Shown: one piece after another, positions 31,180 to 41,180 of the stretch
How the letters are laid out: the number at the start of each line of letters is the position of its first letter
Numbering within the stretch: position 1 is the stretch's first letter
NCBI RefSeq assembly: GCF_004134825.1
Contig: NZ_SDPN01000034.1
Span: 1-44,767, forward strand
Source of the DNA: Agromyces albus
Lineage (GTDB): Bacteria > Actinomycetota > Actinomycetes > Actinomycetales > Microbacteriaceae
Direction of reading: 5' to 3'
DNA: 44,767 nucleotides
Translations under genes and position numbers: made by a program
Notes under the pieces: model-generated
What the model saw: the letters and a program-made list of their open reading frames with translations, nothing else
What the model was told of the DNA's origin: nothing
Database searches by the model: none

Positions 31180-32428
31180 ACCACCGACGGGTGATGAACT
31201 GACACGCCTGCTCGTGTCAATGAAGCGCAACGTGCTCGAGCAGGTCGCGCACGAACCGCAGTCCGCGCTCAAGCGCTCGCCGTTGACCGACCGCGTCCTC
31301 GCGGTGCTCCTCGGAGTGGCGCTGCTGCTCGGCCTCGGCGCCGGCGCTGCGTTCGCGTTCGGCATCGTGCCCTCGCCGCTCGGCGCGCCGAGCGACACCG
31401 CTCCCGATTCCACGGCGACGACGTCGCAGACACCGACGCCCGTGCCGACCCCCACGCCGACGCCATCCGAATTCGTGGTGGTTCCTGCAGACACGTGGGA
31501 GCAGCCGGCGTCTCGCTACGGGCTGGATTGCGAGTCGATGATCGACGATTCATTCGTGTCAGCCCTCTTCACCAGCGCCGTAGCGCCTGTCGACCCCATC
31601 GTCACGGCCGCTGGAGTCGGTATCGCCATCCCGCGACGCACTTCGATCCTCTCGCTCGGTGGGACGGTGTGCGAATGGTCGAACGGGGCACCCGCGAACG
31701 ACCAGTACGGGGTGGGGCCGGATTATTTCGGCGTCATGGTCACGGTCGTGCCGCGACCCGTCGATGGATGGAGTGAACGCGCCGTGCGCTACGGCATGCC
31801 GCTTGATGGAAGTCACTGCAGCGAGAGCGGATGTTATGCGACGTCCGGGATCGGTGACGCCTGGGTGGCCGTCGAGGCCCATGGAGGCCAACCGAACGCG
31901 CTGAACCCCTCGGGTTGGCAGCCCCTCCTCGATGCGATCACTGAAGCTGTGAGCGCTGCAGGTCCCGCCACCGAGCCGATGGCGCCGGAGCGAACCCGTG
32001 CGCCGCTCCCAGAGGACTGCGGAGCGTTCATTTCGCTCGACACTGTGCGGTCCATCAGCTCAAAGCCCGAAGCTGAATCCTACATCGATGGCGGCGGCGG
32101 GTGGAGCGAGTGGGGCGAGGCCCGCTATCAGGCCGGCAACACCGGATGCAACTGGGGCTCCGGGGAGGACTATGTGGCGAGCGTCGACTGGGTGCGTGAC
32201 GGGCGCTGGGCATACGAGCGGATGCTGGCCGCAGCCACCGCTTCGCCGCTGGAGTTGGAGGGTCTCGGCTCCCACGATGAAGCGTCCATTCGGTGCTATG
32301 AGATGCCCGACGCGTCGGCCTGCGCCGTGGATCTCGCGGTCGGTCCCGACTGGATCAACGTCAGTGGTAACGACCGGGAAACCGCGATCGCCCTCGCCGA
32401 GGCGGTACTCGCACAGCTCGCGCCGTAA
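31169..32428 (+). CDS. Membrane protein with two four-cysteine extracellular domains, sigma-factor partner
   Basis: A 419-aa single-pass protein. About 40 cytoplasmic residues precede a membrane helix (about 42-65), a Pro/Thr-rich linker (75-100) and an extracellular part. That part is an internal duplication: cysteines 121, 168, 217, 222 and then 284, 327, 376, 385, with matching surroundings (LDCESM / EDCGAF; TVCEWSNG / TGCNWGSG). The short cytoplasmic tail has no HxxxCxxC zinc motif, so it is not a standard ZAS anti-sigma factor. Position overlapping an ECF sigma gene suggests it still senses an outside signal and restrains the sigma factor. Confidence 0.78.
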   Translation: MRTEPPTGDELTRLLVSMKRNVLEQVAHEPQSALKRSPLTDRVLAVLLGVALLLGLGAGAAFAFGIVPSPLGAPSDTAPDSTATTSQTPTPVPTPTPTPSEFVVVPADTWEQPASRYGLDCESMIDDSFVSALFTSAVAPVDPIVTAAGVGIAIPRRTSILSLGGTVCEWSNGAPANDQYGVGPDYFGVMVTVVPRPVDGWSERAVRYGMPLDGSHCSESGCYATSGIGDAWVAVEAHGGQPNALNPSGWQPLLDAITEAVSAAGPATEPMAPERTRAPLPEDCGAFISLDTVRSISSKPEAESYIDGGGGWSEWGEARYQAGNTGCNWGSGEDYVASVDWVRDGRWAYERMLAAATASPLELEGLGSHDEASIRCYEMPDASACAVDLAVGPDWINVSGNDRETAIALAEAVLAQLAP

Positions 32429-32437
32429 ACACCCGCA

Positions 32438-32502
32438 GCGCGGCATCCGCTGTCCATTCGGTTCTCGTCAACCTGGGGATCGACGGTCAGCGGATGCCGC
32501 GC
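32438..32502. terminator. Bidirectional hairpin between convergent genes
   Basis: GCGCGGCATCCGCTG (32438-32452) and its exact complement (32488-32502) could pair over 15 bp with a 35-nt loop. The right arm covers the last codons of the minus-strand ICMT-like gene. Both arms carry the enriched octamer. The long loop makes the terminator role less certain. Confidence 0.45.
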
Positions 32503-32939
32503 GCGAACAGCAGCAGCGGCGTGCGCTCGGCATAGGCGCGGTACTCGTCGCCGAACGCGGCGATGAGGCGCCGCTGCTCGACGTGCGCCTTCACGACGAG
32601 CACCGCGGCGAGCAGCACCCACACGACGATGAGCTCGAGCCGCCCACGCCACAGCACCCACGCGGCCGTCGCGATGAGGAGCCCGAGGTACATCGGATTG
32701 CGCGTGAACCGGAACACGCCACCGGTGCGAAGCGGCGCACCAGGCTTCGGCGCGACCCACGGCACGAGGTCTCGTCCGAGCACCGTGGCACTGGCGATCA
32801 CGAGGGCCGCTCCGATGAGCCCGAGCAGCACTGCGATCACGGTGATCCACGTCTCGCTCCAGAGCGGATCGCCCGGCAGGAGCAACAGCGCGAGGAGCAT
32901 GAACTGCGCCGCCACGAGCCAGTTCGCGCGATCCGTCAT
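32487..32939 (-). CDS. Isoprenylcysteine carboxylmethyltransferase family membrane protein
   Basis: A 150-aa protein with about four helices and the family C-terminal signature: VFRFTRNPMYLGLLIATAAWVL, seen in RNPMYLG, then VEQRRLIAAFGDEYRAYAERTP. These small membrane methyltransferase-fold proteins (ICMT/PEMT-like) probably bind S-adenosylmethionine; bacterial substrates are mostly unknown. GAGGAGG stands 5 nt before ATG 32939. No adjacent partner explains its role. Confidence 0.82.
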   Translation of the reverse strand: MTDRANWLVAAQFMLLALLLLPGDPLWSETWITVIAVLLGLIGAALVIASATVLGRDLVPWVAPKPGAPLRTGGVFRFTRNPMYLGLLIATAAWVLWRGRLELIVVWVLLAAVLVVKAHVEQRRLIAAFGDEYRAYAERTPLLLFARGIR

Positions 32940-33016
32940 CGTCGCCTCCTCGTGCCCCATCTTCCTCCGGATTCCGCATGACGCGGTCGCGAAGGCGATG
33001 CCTCCAGCGCAAGACC

Positions 33017-33529
33017 CTAGAACAACCGCCGCTGCGCCACGACCTCCGCACCCTCGAGCTCGAGGAGCAACTGCTTGCGCTCGAGGCCGCCCGCGTACCC
33101 CGTGAGCGAGCCGCTCGCGCCCACCACGCGGTGACACGGCACGAGGATGCTCAGCGGGTTGTGGCCCACCGCATACCCGACCCGCCGCGCCAGGTTGCGA
33201 TCGCCGAGCCGCACGGCCAGCTCGCCGTAGGTGGTCGTCGCGCCGTACGGGATCTCGCGAAGCATCGCCCACACCGCCTCTTCGAATGCGTCACCGGCCG
33301 CGGCGGTCGGCAGGTCGAAGACGGTGCGGCGACCATCGAGGTACTCGGCGAGCTGCTTCCCCAGTTCCATGAAGAGGGCTTCGGATGCCGCATCCACCGC
33401 GAGCCCGATCGAATCCGCGCTCGGCGGGTGCCAGTGCCCAGGAAAGTAGATGCCCGTCAGCCCGTCGGCGTCGGCGACCACGAGCAGGTCGCCGAGCGAG
33501 GTCGGGAGCGTCGCGTGGCGCAGGGGCAT
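33017..33529 (-). CDS. ogt: Methylated-DNA-protein cysteine methyltransferase (Ogt type)
   Basis: A 170-aa DNA repair protein that takes alkyl groups from O6-alkylguanine onto its own cysteine. The acceptor is Cys132 in ILVPCHRVVGASG. The helix-turn-helix region IPYGATTTYGELAVRLGDRNLARRVGYAVGHNP is represented here by YGATTTYGELA and ARRVGYAVGHNP. The N-terminal domain is short and lacks the Ada phosphotriester-repair part. The gene stands alone. Confidence 0.92.
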   Translation of the reverse strand: MPLRHATLPTSLGDLLVVADADGLTGIYFPGHWHPPSADSIGLAVDAASEALFMELGKQLAEYLDGRRTVFDLPTAAAGDAFEEAVWAMLREIPYGATTTYGELAVRLGDRNLARRVGYAVGHNPLSILVPCHRVVGASGSLTGYAGGLERKQLLLELEGAEVVAQRRLF

Positions 33530-33637
33530 GCCTCCATCCTCGCCCCGTCGCGCCGGCCTGGGGGCGCCAACGCCAGCGGGATTCGGACTTCATGGCCGCC
33601 ACAGCAAGCGAGCAGCTCAGCGATCACCGCTCAGCGG

Positions 33638-33684
33638 GGTGGTTTCGATACGCGTCGCGCTTCGCGCGGCGCTACTCAACCACC
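33638..33684. repeat. Dispersed palindromic repeat, copy B
   Basis: GGTGGTTTCGATA (33638-33650) at one end and CTACTCAACCACC (33672-33684) at the other, with the middle CGCGTCGCGC TTCGCGCGGCG able to fold back. It is in the opposite orientation to copies A and D and sits between divergent genes. Confidence 0.8.
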
Positions 33685-33720
33685 GGGCGGCGGTGCCATC
33701 CGCCGAGTACCATCGCCGTC

Positions 33721-34008
33721 ATGCGCATCCGCTTCACCGCCGAGATCTACGAGTGGTCGGCTCGCAGGAACTGGTTCTTCGTCGACGTGCCGCCAGAGCC
33801 GAGCGCCGACATCGCCGACCGGCCACGGATGCCGCGGGGCTTCGACTCCGTTCGCGTGACCGCGACGGTCGGCGGCACGACGTGGAACACCTCGATCTTC
33901 CCGTCGGCCGACACCTACGCGCTGCCGCTCAAGAAGGCGGTGCTGAAGGCGGAGGGCATCGGTCAGGGCGACGAGATCGCGGTCGAGCTCGACGTGCACG
34001 ACGGCTGA
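33721..34008 (+). CDS. DUF1905 domain protein
   Basis: A 95-aa protein that is essentially one DUF1905 beta-barrel: FTAEIYEWSARRNWFFVDVP, RGFDSVRVTATVGGTTWNTS, IFPSADTYALPLKKAV, GQGDEIAVELDVHDG. The function of the domain is unknown; it is often found alone or fused to a YdeI-type domain. The ATG at 33721 has no strong ribosome site, so the transcript may be leaderless. It ends 9 nt from the end of the convergent hemerythrin gene. Confidence 0.8.
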   Translation: MRIRFTAEIYEWSARRNWFFVDVPPEPSADIADRPRMPRGFDSVRVTATVGGTTWNTSIFPSADTYALPLKKAVLKAEGIGQGDEIAVELDVHDG

Positions 34009-34017
34009 GCCACACGC

Positions 34018-34728
34018 CTACCCTCGCTGGCCGGCGACCAGCTCTGCCCGATTCGCCTCGTACTTGCGCCTGCCGACGAGCCGCCAGATGAGTCGCACCG
34101 GCGGCGGCAGGTGCTCGCGCTGCCACTCGTCGCCGCCGTCGGGTTGCGCCGCGAGAATGGCCCCGAGCTGCTGGAACATCTTGCCCTTCGGCGTCGCCTT
34201 GCGACCGTGCTCGCCGAGGGCGTCGACCTCCTTCTGGGTGAGGGTCGTCTCCATGACGGGCACGACGTGCTGCTCCTCATCGGGAAGGTGCACCGCGAGT
34301 GCGGCATTGATGCCGTCGAGGGCACTGAGCACGTCCGCGGCATCCGATGACCGACCACTCGCCCGCCACGCGGGCAGTGCTGCATCGAGCGCGTCGAGGT
34401 AGATGAGCATGGCGCTGTGCTGCTCCTTCATTCGGGCGATGTGCCCGGCGCAGGAGGGGGCGCGGCCCTCGAGAGTGTCCCACAGCATGGTGTCTTCGCC
34501 CTCGTGGTGGGCGTGCAGTGAGACCGAGAGCATGTCGAGGTGGTCGCCGACGACATCGGCGTGCGCCGAGTCGCCCTCGCTGACCCCGTTGACAAGTGCG
34601 GGCCCCTCGCCGAACCCGGCCCGGAACATCCGGTGGATCTCGGCCATGCCGCTCGCGTCGCAGGTCTTCGGTGCGCCGGCCCCCCGGCCGGGCTGGTCGC
34701 CGCTCGCGGGAAGCGCGGTCGCAGGCAT
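34018..34728 (-). CDS. Hemerythrin domain-containing protein
   Basis: A 236-aa cytoplasmic protein with a four-helix hemerythrin-like di-iron domain. Probable iron ligands are spread over HADVVGDHLDMLSVSLHAHHEGEDTMLW (HxxxE-type HHEGED), MKEQHSAM and HLPDEEQHVVPVME. Such proteins bind oxygen, sense it or react with NO/peroxide. The C-terminal 60 residues (PPPVRLIWRLVGRRKYEANR) are basic and not part of the core. Start ATG 34728 has GGAG 7 nt upstream. Confidence 0.83.
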   Translation of the reverse strand: MPATALPASGDQPGRGAGAPKTCDASGMAEIHRMFRAGFGEGPALVNGVSEGDSAHADVVGDHLDMLSVSLHAHHEGEDTMLWDTLEGRAPSCAGHIARMKEQHSAMLIYLDALDAALPAWRASGRSSDAADVLSALDGINAALAVHLPDEEQHVVPVMETTLTQKEVDALGEHGRKATPKGKMFQQLGAILAAQPDGGDEWQREHLPPPVRLIWRLVGRRKYEANRAELVAGQRG

Positions 34729-34888
34729 GTCGGCTCCGATCGTCGATGACGGGACGCTGTCGCTCGCGACGTTACGGGCTCGCGGATGCCGCGGCAAGAG
34801 CCCGGCCGACAGGCGCACGCGTTCACCGGCCAGCATGGGACCGAACTTGTTCGGGCCACCGGCCTCATGACATCGCCGAACAGGTTCC

Positions 34889-36694
<1,806 letters not shown>

Positions 36695-36787
36695 GCGGAT
36701 GCCTCGGGGCGGGTGTGTGAAGCGCTGAGGCATGCGATGACGTCGTTCGGTCGTCGGTTCCCCGTTCCACAGGGCGGACCGCCGGGT

Positions 36788-36833
36788 GTGGTTTCGATAC
36801 GCGTCGGGCTGCGCCCGACGCTACTCAACCACC
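36788..36833. repeat. Dispersed palindromic repeat, copy C
   Basis: GTGGTTTCGATACGCG at 36788-36803 and CTACTCAACCACC at 36821-36833, with a perfect inner stem CGTCGGGC-TGC-GCCCGACG (36802-36820). It is in the same orientation as copy B and lies between convergent genes, ending 8 bp before the HNH gene stop, so it may also act as a terminator. Confidence 0.8.
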
Positions 36834-36840
36834 GTGGTGC

Positions 36841-38238
36841 TCAGGCTGCCGGCCTTCGGTCGTGCTGGTCGGCGAGCCGGGTCGGGGATTTCGTGACGGG
36901 GCGCCAGCCGCCGCCGGGATCGAGCCACGCCGGCGGGCGGATCTGCGGTACGCCGCGAAGCATCCGGATGCCCCAACCTGACGTGTCGATGCTGCGGTGA
37001 TGGAACCAGCACAACAGCACCCCGTTGTCGGGATGAGTGGGACCGCCGTCGACATCAGGAATGACGTGGTGGATCTCGCACCAGGCGGCAGCGACCGAGC
37101 ACCCGGGGATGAGGCATCCGCCGTCACGCAGCGTGATCGCACGACGCTGGTGCGGGGTGAAGCAGCGCTCGGGGGAGCCGAGGGCGATGATGCGGCCATC
37201 GTCGTCGAAGACCACCTTCTGCGTGCCACCGGTGCACATCATGTGCCGGACCGCGCGGAGCGAAATCGGGACCTCGACGCCGTCGGCGTGCGCGACACCA
37301 CGCCCCGACTCGATGTCGGAAGCCCTGACACTGACGAGCACCGTCGGTGCGGCGCCGCCGATCATCGGATGCTCGCCCGAGCGCGCCGCGGTGTCGATCG
37401 CGGCAGCGAGCACGTCGTGACGTTGCTGATCGGCCGTGCGGGTCTCACCGAACTCGGCGATGCGCGAGCGTTCCTCATCGGTCATGAAACCGCCGCCCGA
37501 ACGCGGCGCAAGATGCGCGTCGAAGAGCCGCGTGAGCTTCGCCGCGACCTCGGGCATCAACTCACCCGTCACCGGGATCAACCCGTCGCGGGCCCGCCCG
37601 AGCCGGAACCCTCGGCGGCGCATCGCCCGCTCATCGTCGGGCTCGCGACCATCTTGGTCGAGGAACACCGACCACGCCTGCGCCTGCACCCGCAACTCAT
37701 CAGCAGTGCACCGCACCGCCCCACCGTCACCGCCACCGCTCGCCTCGGCGACAAGGGCCTGCTCGGCGGTCGCCAACGCGACCGGGTCGGCGACGGTACG
37801 GGTGCGGTCGAGCTCGCGGATGATCGTGCACGCCGCATCCGCACCCAACTCCCCTGCAGCGAGCGCGGCCGCGACCAGCGGAAACACCGCCTCGATCGGC
37901 TCGCCCGTGAACCCGGAGCGTGCCCGCGTGGCCGACCCCAGCGCGATGCGCCGACGCGCCTCGAAGCCCGACGCCTGCGTCACCCGCTCGACCAGCTCGG
38001 CAGCCGACCGGCACCCCTTGCGCGCCGACAGGCGCTGCTCACCGAGCTCAACCCGAGACCGCTCGGCGATCTCACCCGCGAACGCCGCACGATGCGCGTC
38101 GACGAGCCGGCCGAGCGCCTCGAGCTCACCCATCGTGACGAGCAGCTCATCGTCGGACCACAGCCGCGCATCACCGAACGCGAGCACGCCAGCAAGCGTC
38201 GAGCGGAGCTGCTCGAGCGCTTCACGGGTGCCGGTCAT
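36841..38238 (-). CDS. DUF222 / HNH endonuclease family protein (13E12 type)
   Basis: A 465-aa protein with an N-terminal DUF222 region (about 15-300) and a C-terminal HNH nuclease motif: CLIPGC, CEIHHVIPDVDGG, HPDNGVLLCWFHH, where the paired Cys and His residues bind metal and the HH is catalytic. Such genes occur in many copies in actinobacteria and are sometimes linked to mobility, but no role is settled. Start ATG 38238. No terminal repeats or recombinase are adjacent. It has a palindromic repeat just past its stop. Confidence 0.85.
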   Translation of the reverse strand: MTGTREALEQLRSTLAGVLAFGDARLWSDDELLVTMGELEALGRLVDAHRAAFAGEIAERSRVELGEQRLSARKGCRSAAELVERVTQASGFEARRRIALGSATRARSGFTGEPIEAVFPLVAAALAAGELGADAACTIIRELDRTRTVADPVALATAEQALVAEASGGGDGGAVRCTADELRVQAQAWSVFLDQDGREPDDERAMRRRGFRLGRARDGLIPVTGELMPEVAAKLTRLFDAHLAPRSGGGFMTDEERSRIAEFGETRTADQQRHDVLAAAIDTAARSGEHPMIGGAAPTVLVSVRASDIESGRGVAHADGVEVPISLRAVRHMMCTGGTQKVVFDDDGRIIALGSPERCFTPHQRRAITLRDGGCLIPGCSVAAAWCEIHHVIPDVDGGPTHPDNGVLLCWFHHRSIDTSGWGIRMLRGVPQIRPPAWLDPGGGWRPVTKSPTRLADQHDRRPAA

Positions 38239-38454
38239 GGGTCTATTCTTCCGGGCCCCACTGACATTCGAACGCCCCGAAAATGGCTGGTCAGCCTGTG
38301 GATTTAGGCACCAAACGAGAACCTGTTGAGGACAAGTGCGCCCCGCGACATCCGACTCCGTCAACCCCACGCCGCGCGGCGGCAGCTGTGCTTACCATGG
38401 CCCCGACGCCGCCTGAACAGACGCACGCCCGAACCCGACCGAACGGAGCATCCG

Positions 38455-38871
38455 ATGACCGTTGCACGTGACATCATGACGCCCGATCCGACCTGTGTGA
38501 AGGAGGACCAGACGCTCGTCGAAGCCGCCAGGCTGCTGCGCGACCTCGACGTGGGAGCGCTGCCCATCTGCGGCAACGACAACCGACTGAAGGGCATGCT
38601 CACCGACCGCGACATCGTCGTGAAGTGCATCGCCGACGGCGGCGACCCGAGCACCGTCACCGCAGGCAGTCTCGGCGAAGGCAAGCCCGTGACGATCGGT
38701 GCCGAAGACGACATCCTCAAGGCAATGGAGCTGATGCAGAAGCACCAGATCCGTCGCCTGCCGGTGATCGACGACCACAACCTCGTGGGCATCATCAGCC
38801 AGGCCGATATCGCGCTGTCGCTGTCGGCCACCGCGACCGGAGAGACCGTGGCGGAGATCTCCGAGAAGTGA
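38455..38871 (+). CDS. CBS domain-pair protein
   Basis: A 138-aa protein made of two CBS motifs (ARDIMTPDPTCVKEDQTLVEAA...VGALPI and TIGAEDDILKAMELMQKHQIRRLPVID...GIISQADIA). CBS pairs bind adenine nucleotides or related ligands and act as energy-sensing regulators. The ATG has GGAG 6 nt upstream. It is a stand-alone CBS protein, common in actinobacteria, with no partner next to it. Confidence 0.9.
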   Translation: MTVARDIMTPDPTCVKEDQTLVEAARLLRDLDVGALPICGNDNRLKGMLTDRDIVVKCIADGGDPSTVTAGSLGEGKPVTIGAEDDILKAMELMQKHQIRRLPVIDDHNLVGIISQADIALSLSATATGETVAEISEK

Positions 38872-38883
38872 TCACCGCACGAC

Positions 38884-38972
38884 GACATGCTCGAGCACCT
38901 TGGTGGCGTGCGTGGCCATGTCGTCGTAGTGGAACGGCTCCTCGGTATCGGCGGTGTAGCCCTGCCCGCGAC
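38884..38972 (-). pseudogene. Duplicated fragment of the alpha/beta hydrolase gene
   Basis: The 89 bp here match 35411-35499 with 4 differences, no gaps and the same orientation. They still encode [19 protein letters not shown] followed by a KVLEHV stretch in one open frame on the minus strand. The rest of the hydrolase is absent: the CBS gene lies 12 bp to one side and the TetR gene 12 bp to the other. It is a remnant of a second hydrolase copy or a recombination scar. Confidence 0.85.
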
Positions 38973-38984
38973 ACGCTGCCGGGA

Positions 38985-39623
38985 TCAGCCGGCGGGCGAT
39001 GCCGGCCGCCTCAGCCCGTGCAGCAGGGCGAGGATGTCGGCCGCGGCACGCTGGAGATCGAAGTCGGGATCGGCGAGATGTTCCGCGACCACGCCATCGA
39101 TGGCTCCGCCGAGGATGACCGCGAGATTGCGCGCGTCGGCATCGTCGGGGTAGACGCCCGCACGCCGGGCATCGTCGATGAGGCGGGCCGGGGCCGCCCA
39201 CCTCACCGCGGCATCCGTCGCTCGCACCACTCCGATGTCGTTGGACTCGTCGCGCGCCTCGACGATCATGCGCACCTCTGTCGGATGCGCCGACATGTAG
39301 CCGACGAGCGCGGTCACGTAGGCGTCCACCTTCCCGGCGGCATCAGGGGCGCTGCTCACGCTCTCGGCCACCGACTCCGTCAGCGATTCGATCACCCTGT
39401 CGTACGCCGCGCGGATCACGGCGTCCTTCGACTCGAAGTGGTAGATGACCGCCGCCTTGCTGATACCGGCGGCGTCGGCGATGCGCTGAAGGGAGCAACC
39501 ACGGTAGCCGTACCGGGCCACCAGGTCGATCGTGACGCTGACGAGCTGCGAGCGCCGAGCCTCCTCGGTGAAGGTCGCGGGGCGACCGGAGGCCGCTCGC
39601 TCGCTTCTCGGGATCGTCGGCAT
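38985..39623 (-). CDS. TetR family transcriptional regulator
   Basis: A 212-aa repressor. The helix-turn-helix is CSLQRIADAAGISKAAVIYHFESKDAVI (about residues 44-71), followed by a helical ligand domain. It is encoded 57 nt after the membrane-anchored alpha/beta hydrolase on the same strand, so the two probably form an operon. The 36-bp palindrome upstream of that hydrolase (40815-40850) is its likely operator, giving autoregulation. The ligand may be a substrate of the hydrolase. Confidence 0.9.
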   Translation of the reverse strand: MPTIPRSERAASGRPATFTEEARRSQLVSVTIDLVARYGYRGCSLQRIADAAGISKAAVIYHFESKDAVIRAAYDRVIESLTESVAESVSSAPDAAGKVDAYVTALVGYMSAHPTEVRMIVEARDESNDIGVVRATDAAVRWAAPARLIDDARRAGVYPDDADARNLAVILGGAIDGVVAEHLADPDFDLQRAAADILALLHGLRRPASPAG

Positions 39624-39680
39624 GCCTCTACCTTGCCACGCGGGTCGTGCGAGCTCGGTGCGAAGCCTGCGCGTACGTCC

Positions 39681-40766
39681 TCATTCGCCCGTCGCCGCCA
39701 GGAACGACGCGACGTCGTCGGCGATCCGCTCGGGGTACTCGCCATTGATCGCGTGCGACGCGTCTTCGTAAACGAGCACGGTCCCGTCGTGCAGCGTCCG
39801 GTCGGCGAACTCGGCCGCCGCCGCTGAGTCGTGCATGACCGACTTCCCGGCCATGATGACGAGTACCGGCATCCGTACGTCAGCGACCGCCGATTCCGCG
39901 AAGCGGGCCGGTGCCGGCAGCTTCAGGGCGTAATGCTGCATGCCCGATTCGATCATCGCGGCGATCGGCGAATCGTCGACGGGGGCCCCGCCGGCCGTCC
40001 AGCTGTTGAAGTCGTCGCGCCACGACTTCGGGAACCATGCCACCGAGGCCGGGATGGAACGGACGACCGCCTCAGGCGCGATATCGGCGAAGGTCACTGC
40101 CGGATCCAGCAGCGTGACGCTGGTCACCTTTTCGGGCTGGTGGATAGCAAGGTTCATCGCCGTCCAGCCGCCGATCGAGACGCCGAGCAGATTCACCTCT
40201 CGGTCCGGCAGCTCAGCGATCGCCTCGTGGAGCCACTGCGCCTGCTCGGCATCGTTCTCGATCGGTCGGTCCTGGATGCTGGCGCCGGGCTCCCCGAGAA
40301 GGTCGAGCGTGTAGACGGTGCGCAGCTGCTGCAGCTCGGGAATGTTGTCGGCCCACATCGGCGACCCCGACGCGCGGCCGGGCAGCAGCACCAGCGGTGC
40401 CGCGTCGGGGTTCGCCCCGTCGAAGCGATAGAAGCGGACGACCCCGAAGTCGGTGCGCACGTCTAGAGTCGCATCAGGGGTCGGCATCTCTTCCATGGCG
40501 GCGTCGTATGCGGCCGCGAACGCATCGTGGCTCTCGGCCGAACGGAAGTGGCCGATCGGCGAGGTGTCGCGAATGGCGAGACCGGCGACGGCCAGCAGCG
40601 CCACGACGCTCGCCACGATGAGCAGCGCGCGCCGGCGCCGACGTCGGCGCCGAGTCCCTCCCTCCGATGCAGTCGGCTGCGAGGTCATTCCCTCGCGGTC
40701 CGCTCGACCGTCGCCTCCTCGGATGCCGCGCTCCTGTGGAGTACTCGATTCCGCTGGAACTCGCAT
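39681..40766 (-). CDS. Membrane-anchored alpha/beta hydrolase
   Basis: A 361-aa hydrolase. An N-terminal region with a run of about eight arginines is followed by one membrane helix (ALLIVASVVALLAVAGLAI), so the catalytic domain should face outward. Nucleophile elbow GVSIGGW, oxyanion region LLPGRASGSP, catalytic His in DASHAINGEYPERIA. GGGAGG 9 nt before ATG 40766 supports this start over the ATG at 40688. It resembles the lipase/proline-iminopeptidase group. It precedes the TetR gene and follows a strong palindrome. Confidence 0.83.
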   Translation of the reverse strand: MRVPAESSTPQERGIRGGDGRADREGMTSQPTASEGGTRRRRRRRRALLIVASVVALLAVAGLAIRDTSPIGHFRSAESHDAFAAAYDAAMEEMPTPDATLDVRTDFGVVRFYRFDGANPDAAPLVLLPGRASGSPMWADNIPELQQLRTVYTLDLLGEPGASIQDRPIENDAEQAQWLHEAIAELPDREVNLLGVSIGGWTAMNLAIHQPEKVTSVTLLDPAVTFADIAPEAVVRSIPASVAWFPKSWRDDFNSWTAGGAPVDDSPIAAMIESGMQHYALKLPAPARFAESAVADVRMPVLVIMAGKSVMHDSAAAAEFADRTLHDGTVLVYEDASHAINGEYPERIADDVASFLAATGE

Positions 40767-40814
40767 GTCTGTTCGCCTCCCGTCTGGCGCGCGAACACCC
40801 GGTGTGTCCGCTCA

Positions 40815-40850
40815 CTAACCATGTGGTTCGTTAACTTACCACGTGGTTAG
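40815..40850. promoter_or_regulatory. Near-perfect 36-bp palindrome, TetR operator
   Basis: CTAACCATGTGGTT at 40815-40828 and ACCACGTGGTTAG at 40838-40850 flank a central GTTAAC (40830-40835); only three symmetric pairs are mismatched. Each half is itself a smaller palindrome AACCAYGTGGTT. This suits two TetR dimers on one site. It ends 49 bp before the hydrolase start and must overlap its promoter. Confidence 0.82.
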
Positions 40851-40996
40851 TCGATGCACTCGGACGACATGGTGCACTACGTCGCGGATCGATTCGAGGT
40901 CCGCGCCGGCGGGCAGGCGTGCGGCCGACTCCGGTCGGTGGGCGCTGACGAGGAGGTCCGGCGGCGGGTGGGACCAGCCGCGGTCTGCTTGGCGCT
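40836..40996 (-). pseudogene. Possible decayed 3' end of a gene
   Basis: On the minus strand one frame with codon use like real genes here (mostly G/C in third positions) reads WSHPPPDLLVSAHRPESAA then RLPAGADLESIRDVVHHVV and ends at TAA inside the palindrome. It has no start codon or ribosome site and is closed upstream by a TAG. It may be the remnant of a lost gene. I do not recognise the family. Confidence 0.3.
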
Positions 40997-41180
40997 ACCT
41001 TCGGGTGAGGAGGCCGCCTGAAACCCGGTGCTCCCGCTCTTACCTCACGACTCGACCGAACCTTTCATCACCTACGACCCGGCATACCACTCAGTGGCGA
41101 CGGAGGGAAGAGGATGTCTGCGATCAGCAGCACCTCGGTACGCTGAGCTCAGAACCAGACCAGAGAGGGTGGTGAGTTCC
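40851..41180. other. Intergenic region before the DUF1876 gene
   Basis: A 330-bp stretch with no intact gene. The possible gene remnant covers its left half. The right half around 41040-41110 is less GC-rich and is the probable promoter region of the DUF1876 gene; no convincing promoter pair was fixed. Confidence 0.4.

Noticed and set aside
31425..31470. Pro/Thr codon repeats that look like a simple-sequence array
   Set aside because: This is the Pro/Thr-rich linker of the membrane protein after its transmembrane helix.
36841..38238. HNH gene as part of a mobile intron or insertion element
   Set aside because: DUF222-HNH genes are ordinary multicopy actinobacterial genes, and no terminal repeats, target duplication, reverse transcriptase or intron structure was seen.
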